A model generated the notes under the pieces. That model was not told the origin of the DNA. It worked only from the letters and a program-made list of their open reading frames with translations, and searched no databases. This document shows positions 1-10,413 of a stretch of DNA of 64,000 nt, one piece after another; position 1 is the stretch's first letter, and the number at the start of each line of letters is the position of its first letter. A program made the position numbers and the translations under genes. The stretch is from Azolla caroliniana. Its lineage: Eukaryota; Polypodiophyta. Where the stretch lies: assembly GCA_043228905.1 (NCBI GenBank), contig JBHGNT010000020.1, positions 1,674,001-1,738,000 on the forward strand, written 5' to 3'.

Positions 1-20
1 TGGATCAAGCTACCACACAC

Positions 21-30
21 TCTGATACCA
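21..30 (-). other. Primer binding site next to the left LTR
   Basis: On the minus strand this reads TGGTATCAGA, the copia primer site complementary to initiator tRNA-Met, and it abuts the LTR at 31. It means the left LTR also acts as a 5' LTR for an element continuing left of the window. The adjoining leader (1-20) resembles the leader at 13641-13657. Confidence 0.8.
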
Positions 31-297
31 TGTAAAGAATCAAGAGTGATTCTGTACAACGGAAGGACTATGTGTGTGTGTATGTGCACGTGAGACAAGA
101 GAGAGAATGAGAGACAGAGAGAACTATAACAAGAAATTGTATATTACATCCAATAGTAACTAAGTTACAAAAAGGTTGGTTTCAGTACCAACTAGGCTAG
201 GGCAAATGCCCTTTCAACTATTTACAAAACTAGCCTCGTATGTCCATGAACTAGTGTGAAACCTATCTCTATGGGAAGTTGAGTTCGACTCTCAACA
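31..297 (-). repeat. Copia LTR (left)
   Basis: Begins TGTAAAGAATC and ends CTCTCAACA on the plus strand, so TG...CA in both directions. A primer site lies on one side and an RNase H gene plus purine tract on the other. The 74 bp between 297 and the purine tract at 371 are unexplained; the LTR could instead extend to 370. Confidence 0.7.
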
Positions 298-370
298 ATC
301 CTGTTCGGATGATCTCCGGTGTCCGCTTCGGCTCATACCCAGTTTAGACAGTATCCGGTTCTCGCTTGTA

Positions 371-382
371 CTCCCCCTCAAG
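371..382 (-). other. Polypurine tract of Copia A
   Basis: Reads CTTGAGGGGGAG on the minus strand, the same purine tract as in Copia C at 38841. It would prime plus-strand synthesis next to the 3' LTR. Confidence 0.65.
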
Positions 383-1895
383 CTTGGCAAATAAGGGATC
401 GTCAATCCAAGGTCTGACATGAATTACCGAAGCTTTTCGGCTCCTAGGGCTTTGGTGAAGATGTTGACCGTTTGAAGATTCGTGTTGATGTGTTGAAGGT
501 CGACATCTATGGCCTGAACACACTCTCGAATGAAGTGATAGTGCACTTCAATATGCTTTGTGTGTGCATGGAACACCGGGTTCCGAGCCAAATAAGTACC
601 ACTCATGTTGTCGCAGTAAAGGGGAGTCAGATCCTTGATGGGAATGCCTAGATCCTTCAAAATCCTCTTGAGCCATACGACTTTACATGTAGCTACGGTT
701 GCGCCTCTATATTCGGCCTCCGTACTCGAAAGTGCGACGGTAGTTTGCTCCTTACTACTCCAAGATATCGCATATTGCTTCGTTGCCAAGGGAGAAGACA
801 AAACCAGAGGTTGATCGTCGATCGGCTTTGTAGCAGGCTCAATCGGCATCCGTGTACCCTTCGAATCGAATTGGTGCGGCCGATGCGTAGAGAACTCCAT
901 AATCCATTGTGTTGCTCACGTATCGTAATATTCGCTTAGTGCAATTGAAATGGATATCTCGCGGAGTTTGCATGAATTGGCTAAGGAGTCCAACTGGATA
1001 GAGTCGGCTCGCACTCTTCCGTGACAGAGTCAGCATCTAATTTGAGGTTTCGATTGAGAGGAGTTGCCACAGATTTACACTCAGTCATCCCGAACAAGTT
1101 GAGGATGTAGTGCCATTGAGAGAATGCCGGTCGGAATCCGAATTACTTCGATTCAAAGGAAGTAATGAAGCTCCTTCATGTCCGTCATCTCGAATTTGCC
1201 GGCGAGGAGAGACTTGACCTTGTTGATGTCAACTAAATGCTCACCTCCAATAACTAGATCATCCACATATAGGATGATGACAATCGAGCTTCTAGAATCG
1301 TTTCGTATGTAGAGGGAGTTGTCAGATTTCGACATTCGAAAGCCGATTTGATGAAGATATTGCATTATCTTCAAATGCCAAGCACGCGGTGCTTGCTTAA
1401 GGCCGTAAAGAGGCTTCTTGAGTTGGCATACGACTTTCGGATGAATGTTGGATTCAAAGCCGAGTGGTTGTACCATGTACACCTCTTCTAATTCGCCTTG
1501 GAGAAAGGCGTTCTTTACGTCCATCTGATGGAGGTGTCACCATTTCGCCGCTACGAGTGCAATTACGGTCCGCACAGTCATCATCTTTGCCACCAGTGCA
1601 AATGTCTCTTCGTAGTCAACTCCATGTGTTTGTGCGTATCCTTTTGCTACGAGTCGAGCTTTGTAGCGGTTTATGGAGCCGTCAGCATTATACTTCACCT
1701 TGTAGATCCATCTGTAGCCGATCACCTTCTTGTGCGGTGAGTTAGGACAAGATCCCATGTCTTATTTTTGGAGAGTGCTTGCATCTCCTCATTCATCGCT
1801 TCAACCCATTTGGGGTCCTTCGCGGCTTCGGAAAACATTTCCGGCTCCCATATTGTTGCCACCTTCATCATAAAGGCGTAATGGTACGCCATATA
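383..1895 (-). pseudogene. Copia A pol: RT end and RNase H
   Basis: Minus-strand pieces show copia RT motifs in order: [13 protein letters not shown] near 1600, [17 protein letters not shown] near 1500, [10 protein letters not shown] near 1400 and the catalytic [11 protein letters not shown] near 1260. RNase H follows with [11 protein letters not shown] near 740, the YCDN box near 600 and [14 protein letters not shown] near 550. The reading frame is broken at several places (stops or shifts near 1150, 1000 and 905), so it cannot make active enzyme. It is continuous with the integrase piece at 8204 once Copia B is removed. Confidence 0.9.
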
Positions 1896-2442
1896 TGTTG
1901 GGAAATTGGTCTCTCCGGATGGGATTTGGTGATGAATAAAGAGAACCAGGTGAGAATCGGAAGAGATCCGGAAACTGAAGGAGACCTGGTGAGAACCGGA
2001 AGAGAAGACATATCTGTAAATATGTTTTGAGTAAGCCTATTGAGGCTATATTTGTAAATAGCCCTAAGTTCATATAAGTATAAATATGACTTAGGGCAAT
2101 CACTTTGAAAAGGTTGTAGTTGTCATATTGTTGTAATTGTTGTACAGAGAGAGCGACAGAGAGAGAGTGTGTGAGATACAGAGAGATACTCTATTGTAAC
2201 CGTTGGTTGGCAAAGATACAGAGCTCGAGGTCGTTGCCTACGAGTCTCTAATTGTACCTTTCTCCCATAGTGATAGTTGGAGTCCGTGGGCTCCTATGGT
2301 TTTTCCCTATTTTGGTTTTCCACATAAACATTCTGTGTATTTCCTTTGTGTACTCTCCATTTCCCATTTCTGTGTTTCATTCTCATAGAAGTGATTCAAG
2401 CCTCGGTTGTGGTCGAGCAATATACCGCACTAATCCTCGACA
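1896..2442 (+). repeat. Copia B 5' LTR
   Basis: Starts TGTTGGGA and ends CTCGACA. The same length is repeated at 7652-8198. It contains the TATA-like segment AAGTATAAATATG near 2075. The related partial LTR at 58959-59345 shares its first 40 bp and the segment ending GAGGCTAT. Confidence 0.95.
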
Positions 2443-2445
2443 AAC

Positions 2446-2457
2446 TGGTATCAGAGC
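2446..2457 (+). other. Copia B primer binding site
   Basis: TGGTATCAGAGC, complementary to the 3' end of initiator tRNA-Met, three bases after the 5' LTR. Confidence 0.93.
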
Positions 2458-5400
2458 GAACAACACAGGAAATGGAAGAATCGTTCGGCAGCATGTTCAA
2501 GCTCACCGGCTCCAAGTACTCAATGTGGAAGTCGAAGATGAGGGATATGTTGGTGGTTAAATATCTTTGGTTGCTGGTTCAATTCGGGAACAAGAGACCA
2601 GATAAGATCGACACCACAATGTGGGAGGTTATGCACATGAAGACGACGGCATACATCTGGTGCTTCATCGACATGAACTTGTACAACAACTTCAATGAAG
2701 AGAGCAAGGCTCATGAACTCTGGGAGAAGATCGGCATCATGTTCTAGAACAAGAATGTCGTTAATCAGGTTTCATTATTCCGGAAGCTAGTGAGGCTCCG
2801 GTACCAGGACGGCTCCAACATGGCGTAGCTCATGAATGCCTTCCAGGGGCTGATACATCAAGAAACCTCATTGGAAGTACCTCTCGCCGATGAGGTACTA
2901 GCATTACTCCTACTCGGTTCCCTCCCGAATAGCTAGGAGGCGTTAGTTGTCACGTTGGGCAACACCGGGCCGGAAGGAAAACAGTTGTCCCTAGCAACGG
3001 TAAAATCAAGCATGTTAGATGAAGAAGCTCGTCGAAAGGACCGGGAGTCCAGAACCGATCCGAAGGCCTTGGTCACGGAAGATGACCACAAGCGGGGAAG
3101 AGGCCAGTATTGGAGTTCCCAAAACCGGGAAAAATCGGGGACGAGGTTGAAGTCAAGGGGGAGTCCCACATTCTTCTATTGTGGGAAGCTGGGACACTTC
3201 TGAAAGAACTACTGGTATTTCCGAAAGGAGAAAGAAATCGGCATTACCAATTCGAAGAAGAGTTCGGACCGAAACAATTCGGACCGAAGAGGCCCGGATC
3301 GAAAAGGAACGTCGGCAATCGCGACAAGCGAAGAAGAACTGATGCTCATTACCGAAGAGAATGAGCTAAACCTTGTCGGCAACGAGACAACATGGGTTGT
3401 CGATTCCGGAGCGTCATTCCACCTAACACCGTATCGGAAATGCTTCTCATCCTACACAGTCAATGATCATGGTTGTGTCTGGATGGGGAATGAAGGCACA
3501 TGCCGAATTATCAGCATAGGAGATGTGTTGTTGGCGACATCAACCGGATGCAAATTGTTGTTGAAGGATGTCTAACACATTCCGGAGGTTCGACTGAACC
3601 TGATATCAACCGATCGGCTAGATGATGAAGGCTACACGGGTAGCATCCAGAACGGTGTTATGAAATTCGGCAAGGGAAGCTTGATAGTGGCTCGAACCCG
3701 GAAGATCAACACATTGTACTTGATGAATGCCCCGATATGGTGGGAAGAAGTGAATGTAGCAACCGACACTGCCTGTGAGCTGTGGCACAAAAGACTATGT
3801 CACATGAGTGAGAAGGGGATGAAGAGGCTTGCCGAAGACAACCTCATTCTGGTGAAGGATGTGCAACTTGAGAAGTGCACCAATTGCTTGGCCGGCAAGC
3901 AAAACCAAACCTCCTTCCGGTCAAGACCACCGATGAGACGGAATGCACCACTGGAGCTTGTGCATACCGATGTGTGCCAAGTGGACACGAAGTCACATGC
4001 CGGATCGCAATACTTCGTGACGTTCATAGATGACCACATCCGGAAGTTGTGGATCTCACCATTGAAGACGAAGGATCATGTGCTATCCGTCTTCAAGGAG
4101 GTACACGAGAGAGTGGAAAGAGAAACCGGTCGGAAGCTGAAGGCAGTTCGAGCAGATAACGGAGGAGAATATCGGGGGCAGTTCGAGGAGTACTGTCGGT
4201 CGAAGGGAATCTGGCTTGAGTTTACTCTGCCGAAGATGCCGGAACTAAACGGGTTGGCCAAAAGGATGAACCGGTCCATAATAGAGAGAGTCTAGAGCAT
4301 GCTAGCACATGCAAAGTTACCCAAGACGTGGCGACCTATGTGATAAATAGATCACCCTCAACACCCTTGGAAGGAGACTCACCTCAAAAAGTATGGACTG
4401 GTAAAGATGTATCTTACCGGCATCTGAAGGTGTTCGGGTGTCATGCATATGTGCATGTCGCAAAGGACAAGAGAGCAAAGATGGATCCGAAATCCAGGCC
4501 ATGCATATTCCTTGGATATGGCGATGATGACTTCGGTTACCGAGTGTGGGATCTGGTTGATAAGAAGGTGTTCCGGAGTCGGGACATAGTCTTCATGGAA
4601 GACAGGACTATTGCCGACTGGGAGTCGGAGAAGGTGATGAACTCCGGATCATTCATTGAAAACTGGCTTGAGGACAGAAGGACTTACCCGGTTGAAAACC
4701 GGACGCTAGCCGGTAACCGAATGACACTCGACGAACTGGCCGGATACGGACAAGAAACCGAACCGACCGAAAAAGAAGAAGAAGAAGAAGAAGAAGACAC
4801 CGGAACCGGACAAGATCCCGAATCAGATTTGGATGGGGAACAAACGGAGGAAGCGGCAGTCAGAAACCAAGAACGGAGATATCCTCTCCAAGAGAGAAGA
4901 GCCCCTCGGAGATTTCCAGATGCGGAGCATGTGTTGCTAACCGATGAGGGGGAGCTAGAAAGCTTCGAAGAAGCAAAGAAGGACACCCACAGCCACAAGT
5001 GGTTGAGTGCCATGCAGGATGAGATGGATTCCCTACATGAGAACCACACATATGAACTGACGGAGTTGCCGAAAGGGAAGAGAGCACTCCAGAACAAGTG
5101 GGTGTACAAGTTGAAACCGGGAGATGCCGGAAATCCACCCATGTATAAGGCCTGAATCGTGGTGAAGGACTTCCTGCAAAAGAAAGGAGTGGATTTCGAT
5201 GAGATCTTTGCCCCAGTAGTAAAGATGACATCCATCCAGACGGTATTGGGCATAGCGGCAAGCATGGACCTCAAGGTAGAGCAACTGGATGTCAAGATGG
5301 CATTCCTACATGGCGACCTCGAAGAAGATATCTACATGCATCAACCGGAAGGATTTGAAAGGAAAGGGAAGGATCACTTGGTGTGCCGGCTGAAGAAGAG

Positions 5401-5882
5401 CCTATACGGACTGAAGCAAGCTCCCTGGCAATGGTACCGGAAGTTCGACTCCTTCATGACCGACCAAGGGTACCACAAGATGCAAGCCGATCACTGCATG
5501 TTTGTGAAGAAATTTGATGGAGGAGATTTCCTGATACTCCTCCTGTATGTGGATGATATGTTGATCGTTGGACGAGACCAAGGCAAGATTCAGATGTTGA
5601 AGAAGGCTTTGAACCGGGCCTTCTCAATGAAAGACTTGGGGCCGGCAAGACAGATATTGGGAATGCACATCAATTGGGACCGGTCGAAGAAGCTATTGTG
5701 GTTGTCATAGGAGAAGTATGTGACAAAGGTGCTTCAACGGTTCAACATGTCGGAGGCTAAACCGGTCGGATCGACACTTCCGGCAAATTGCAAGCGATCC
5801 AGAAAACAAATCCCGAGGACAAAGGCGGAGAAGACAGATATGATGAAGATAGCATATGCCTCTGCCGTCGGGAGCTTGACGT

Positions 5883-6996
5883 TGTCGTGAAGATTTTCGG
5901 CAATAGTGTGAAAATCCCATAAAACGTACGAAATCGAGTATGAATCACATAATACAATAATTGTGAAGATAACATTTTTAATATCTAAGTACAAAATGAT
6001 GGAGGTTTTGAATGCACTTTATTACACGAGAAATGGACAACTAAATGTCAAGATATGAGGGTATAAAGTTTGTGAAAAGAAAAGAGAAAATTGTGAGATA
6101 TCCCACATAGGCATGACAAATACGGCTCTCATCATATATAAGGTGGAGCAAAAGATATTATCTTTGTGTCTATGTGTGGAGCATAGAGAGTTCAAGGTAA
6201 CTTGAACTAAGAGTGGAGGTGGGCTAGCTACTCGTAAAGGGTTTTGGCCAACCAAAACCGGACCGGCGATGGAGACGGTGAACCGACGGCATCCAGCGAG
6301 GCACCGGTAACCGACGGCATCCGGCGACATCACCGGCATCCGGCAAGGCACCGGTAACCGACGGCATTCGGCGACGGCACCAGTAACCGACGGCATCCGG
6401 TGACGACATCCGGCGACTATATAAATAAATATATAAATATATATACAAATATACATATACAAGGAGGGGAAGTAAGGATTCGAACCTTGCACCTCCGAGT
6501 TATGAGTCAATTGGCTTACCATTAAGCCATGCTATTTAGTTGAAATTATATTTCTATCATTGTACTTTTACATGTAAATTCTCATACGTGAGAGCTAAAA
6601 TGAGTGACATAGTTATCATGCACCACATGTAATACATAAGCGCCAAATGGCAAACATGCAATTTATGCATGTCTTGTAACCTCACATGCATCATATGCAT
6701 GAGAGCATCTATAAAAGAAGGAAGGGGGAGGAGAAAAAACACGGTTTTTCTTATGAAAATTAAGAGGAAGAAATTCGTTATCAAATTGATCATGTAACTT
6801 GTTTCTTAAATCTAAAGTTAAAAGTTCAATCAATCTCTCTCAATCGTGTAATCTCAACTTCTCTCTTTCCCAATCTATCTTAAGTACTTTCTCGCTAAAG
6901 CTTGCGCCAAAGCTTGTACCGACTTTGAATCCTTCCGGTCCAGAACCCCGGCGGTTCCGCCTCACGATCCGCGCGTAGTGACGAATCTTCACGACA
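5883..6996 (+). mobile_element. TGTCGTGA element, copy 1 (solo LTR or TIR element)
   Basis: The 1114-bp insertion interrupts RNase H of Copia B between codons that otherwise join perfectly (...SVGSL-T-YAMVSTRPD...). Its ends are perfect 13-bp inverted repeats, TGTCGTGAAGATT and AATCTTCACGACA, flanked by a 4-bp duplication ACGT at 5879-5882 and 6997-7000. No coding capacity is visible. It holds GC-rich short repeats (CCGGCGACGGCATC, 6260-6420), a tRNA-like sequence, RY motifs and a TATA-like CTATAAAAG at 6710. The TG...CA ends and TATA favour a solo LTR; the long TIR and 4-bp duplication leave a DNA-transposon origin open. Confidence 0.8.
6466..6533 (-). other. tRNA-like sequence with pol III A and B boxes
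   Basis: On the minus strand an A box TGGCTTAATGG is followed 32 bases later by a perfect B box GGTTCGAATCC. The D arm GGCT...AGCC pairs and the anticodon loop would read CTCATAA (CAT). The anticodon stem does not pair, so this is a tRNA-derived relic or SINE head, not a working tRNA. Copy 2 carries the equivalent at 9712-9780. Confidence 0.65.
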
Positions 6997-7641
6997 ACGT
7001 ACGCAATGGTATCTACCCGGCCGGATATCGGATATGTAGTCGAAGTGGTGAGCCAGTTCATGAGCAATCCTGGAAGAGAGCACTGGAACATGGTCAAGTG
7101 GATACTCCGGTATCTGAAAGGCACCTCGAGTATGTGCCTCCGGTTTGGCTCCGGAAAACCCCAACTCGATGGTTTCACATATTCAGATATGTCGGCTAAT
7201 GCAGATACTAGCTTGTCGACATCCGGATATGTCATGACTTTTGCAGGGGGAGTTGTTTCGTGGCAGTCGAGGATGAAGAAGACGGTTGCATTGTCAACCA
7301 CGAAGGCGGAGTACATGGTAGTTGTAGAAGCCAGCAAGGAGATAATCTGGATGAAGGACTTCATCGAAGAGCTAGGGATCCAACAGGAGGAATACTGGCT
7401 CTACTACGACAGTCAAAGTGCCATCCACCTTACAAAGAACGCGGCCAACCATTCCCGGACGAAACATATCCAACGGAGGTACCACTGGATCCGGGAGAGA
7501 GTAGAAGATCAAGAGTTCTTGCTGACGAAGATCGACATGGAGGAGAACGGGTCGAACATGCTTACCAAGGTCCTGACAACCGACAAGCTGGACACGTGTC
7601 GAAAGCGGATCAGGCTGACAAGATATCCCATGCCAGAGTGA

Positions 7642-7651
7642 AGGGGGAGAT
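7642..7651 (+). other. Copia B polypurine tract
   Basis: AGGGGGAGAT immediately after the pol stop codon and directly before the 3' LTR. Confidence 0.9.
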
Positions 7652-8198
7652 TGTTGGGATATCAGTCTCTCTAGATGGGATCCGGTGATAAATAAAGAGG
7701 ACCCGGTGAGAACCGGAAGAGATCCGGAAACCGGAGGAGACCTAGTGAGAACCGGAAGAGAAGACATATCTGTAAATATGTTTTGAGTAAACCTATTGAG
7801 GCTATATTTGTAAATAGCCCTAAGTTCATATAAGTATAAATATGACTTAGGGCAATCACTTTGAAAAGGTTGTAGTTGTCATACTGTTGTAACTGTTGTA
7901 CAGAGAGAGCGTCAGAGAGAGAGTGTGTGAGATACAGAGAGATACTCTATTGTAACCGTCGATTGGCGAAGATACAGAGCTCGAGGTCGTTGCCTACGAT
8001 CCTCTGATTGTACATTTCTCCCATAGTGATAGTTGGAGTCTGTGGGCTCCCATGGTTTTTCCCTATTTCGGTTTTCCACATAAACATTCTGTGTATTTCC
8101 TTTGTGTACTCTCCATTTCCCATTTCTGTGTTTCATTCTCATAGAAGTGATTCAAGACTCGGTTGTAGCCGAGCAATATTCCACGCTAATCCTTGACA
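7652..8198 (+). repeat. Copia B 3' LTR
   Basis: Starts TGTTGGGAT and ends CCTTGACA, 547 bp, followed by the ATATA target duplication at 8199-8203. Most differences from the 5' LTR are transitions. Confidence 0.95.
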
Positions 8199-8203
8199 AT
8201 ATA

Positions 8204-9266
8204 TTCATCATAGCCGAATCGGCTTACCGGGTTCTTTTCTCGGGTGGATCGGCGTAGTTTCTCATTCGTAGAGACTAATGCTTTCTTCTCTCCATTGATC
8301 CGGATGTCGAGGCCTTCGAACTCACTATCGAAGGATTGAGTCGATTCATTGCCATCGAAGTGATCATCTTCATATTCTGGCATTTTCTCCTTACCTTTCT
8401 CCATCTTTAGACTAGGCCGAGATGTGCTTTGGTCGCTCAAGGGCTCTTGTGGCCCATTGAGCCTTGTCGTAATCAGGCTTTCTTCGAACATATGTTCAAG
8501 TCGATCTTCGACTTCTATCTCTATTTCGGCGGATTCCGGGTCGAGCGGAATCGGAGTCGAAGTTGTCTCTAGTCCGTACCAAGATGCGAACTCATCGAAA
8601 ACGACGTCTCTACATACTCGAGCTTTTCGAGTCGAGGGGTTATAGCACTTGTACCCCTTTTGCTCCAGTGAGTATCCCAGGAGGATACATTTCTCTGACT
8701 TCGGGTCAAGCTTTTGTCGCGTCTCGTCGGGGATGTGCACATATGCAATGGAGCCAAATATCTGAACATGTGATAGGTCGGGCTTCTTTCCGAAAAACTT
8801 CTCATGCGGGGTAACCTCATGCACGCCGGATATTGTACTCTGATTCATTAGGTAGACGGTTTTGTTCGCGGCTTCTGCCCAGTACGACTTTGGTAGGTGC
8901 TTTTCATTCATCATGACCCATGCTACTTCGAGGATGTGCCGATTCTTTCGTTCGGCTACTCTGTTCTGTTGTGGCGTATATTGACACAAAAACTCTTGTT
9001 GAATTCCTTCTTTCCGGAGAAACGCCGAAAATGTGTCGGAGAAGTATTCTTTTCCTCCATCCGACCGAAGACATTGTACATGTCGGCCCATTTCCTTTTC
9101 GACTCCGCTCTTGAATTTTTGGAAGTGTCTGAACACTTCGCTCTTTTGTTGCATGGGGTAGATCCAGGTGTGCCTAGAAAAGTCGTCAATGAAGGCCATG
9201 TAGTCTCAACATCCGCCGAATGTTGTCATTTGACCCATACATCAGAATGAATTACGTCGAGTACGC
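8204..9266 (-). pseudogene. Copia A integrase segment
   Basis: An open minus-strand stretch of more than 330 codons (to about 9199) covers the integrase core and C-terminal linker: FIDDFSRHTW, RSDGGKEYFSD (second catalytic Asp), QNRVAERKNR (catalytic Glu) and the conserved FGSIAYVHIP and CILLGYS blocks. It ends RFGYDEY at the Copia B insertion. The first catalytic Asp region (LDVIHSDVW near 9250) is in a shifted frame with a stop. The host sequence just upstream is lost at the copy 2 insertion. Confidence 0.92.
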
Positions 9267-10393
9267 TATCATGAAAAATCCGTCACTACATGCGGATCGT
9301 GAGGCGGAACCGTCGGGATCCTGGATCAGAAGGATTTGAAGTTTGCACTAGCTTTAGCGAGAAAGGATTTAAGAGAGATTGAGAGAGATTGATATGGAGA
9401 GAGAGAGAGAGAGAGAGAGAGATTGAGATTAAACCCTTGACTTTAGATTTCAGAGACAAGATACATCACCATTAGGATAACTTGTTTTCTTTTTTTATTA
9501 ATTTCTTTCCCAATTTCTTCATTAGTCCTATCTTGCTTAACCCCCATTCTTCTATAGATCCCCCCATGCATATGATGCATGGGAGGGTGCAAGACATGCA
9601 CATAATGCATGAAATGCCTAAGATGCATGTTTGCCATGTCATTTATCCAAGCTCTCATGTATAAGATTTTACATATTAAAAGTATAATGATAAAAAGATT
9701 ACTTTAAAGTCATGACTTAGCTTAGTGGTAATTCATTTGTCTCTTATCTAAGAGGTGCAAGGTTCAATTCTTACTTACACCCATAAACACAAAACTTTAC
9801 AAAGCTTTAGTCTTGTATTTACAAATGTTTAACTGCATATTACACCTTCAGTTGACCTCCAATGAACCAATGGAACAATTAGACAATTTTGTTCGTTTCA
9901 CACAAAAAAATCTTCAAGACACCATGCGTCGCGATCAACCTATTCGACCGACCCGACCAATCTGATCCGCATCTGCATCCGATCCGGTCCGTTCCGGTTC
10001 TGGTTCCGTCACCGTCCGTCTGTTCCGGTTCTCCAAAAACCATTATGAGTAGTTAAGCCACATCCATTCATACAAATAGTTTAGCCCAAGTCACCTTGAA
10101 CATTTTGTGCTCCACACATAGACAAAAAATAATAAGTTCTGGCTCTGATTATATAATGTGGGATCTTGATTTGTCCTATCTATGTGGGATATCTCACAAT
10201 TTTGTTTTTCTCTTCTTCTTCTCAAACTTCACACACACATAACTTGATATTTAGTTGTCCGTTTCAAATGTAGTAAAGTGCATTTGGAAGCTCTTCAAGA
10301 CATCCATCTTTTCGTACCAAGATATTAAACTAATATAAAATAGTATCTTCACTATTATTGTTCCATATTGTGTGTGACGAACACACTTGATTT
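9267..10393 (-). mobile_element. TGTCGTGA element, copy 2 (right end truncated)
   Basis: Reverse orientation relative to copy 1. The left end TATCATGAAAAATCC is a mutated TIR preceded by ACGC. The interior matches copy 1 in order: GATCGTGAGGCGGAACC, RY motif cluster, tRNA-like sequence, TGTGGGATATCTCACAATT. The match stops about 60 bp before the expected other terminus, where telomere-type repeats begin. It interrupts Copia A between GAG-pre-integrase and the integrase core. Confidence 0.72.
9712..9780 (+). other. tRNA-like sequence in copy 2
   Basis: A box TAGCTTAGTGG at 9718 and B box GGTTCAATTCT at 9761 with the spacing of a tRNA. It has the same relative position and orientation as in copy 1, so it was part of the element before both insertions. 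Confidence 0.6.
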
Positions 10394-10413
10394 AACCCTA
10401 AACCCTAAACCCT
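10394..10413 (+). repeat. Short telomere-type repeat at an element junction
   Basis: AACCCTAAACCCTAAACCCT, almost three units of the plant telomere repeat, lies exactly where copy 2 breaks off and Copia A coding sequence resumes. It suggests filler DNA added during break repair. Confidence 0.85.

Larger units (their letters stand above)
2472..7641 (+). pseudogene. Copia B gag-pol polyprotein, broken
   Basis: ATG at 2472 opens a typical copia Gag (MEESFGSMFKLTG...). A zinc knuckle follows near 3177 (CGKLGH), the protease site VVDSGASFHLT near 3396, the GAG-pre-integrase box LWHKRLCH near 3780, integrase (VHTDV, RADNGGEYRG, and an altered E region near 4240), RT with LYVDDMLIVG near 5545, and RNase H (DSQSAIHL near 7410) ending at 7641. 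In-frame stops occur near 2746, 2826, 3202, 4294, 5155 and 5710. A short deletion near 4330 removes the usual ATAAYV stretch of integrase, and an inserted element splits it at 5883. Not functional. Confidence 0.93.
1896..8198 (+). mobile_element. Copia B: Ty1/copia element inserted in Copia A
   Basis: The element has two 547-bp LTRs, a tRNA-Met primer site, gag-pol in copia order and a polypurine tract. The 5-bp target duplication ATATA lies at 1891-1895 and 8199-8203. The host reading frame of Copia A (FGYDEY...) joins correctly across it. Its pol carries copy 1 of the TGTCGTGA element at 5883-6996. The LTRs differ at about 35 of 547 positions by eye, so it is older than Copia C and Gypsy B. 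Confidence 0.95.

Noticed and set aside
6466-6533. Functional tRNA-Met gene
   Set aside because: The A and B boxes are good but the anticodon stem does not pair; it lies within a repeated element with a decayed counterpart at 9712.
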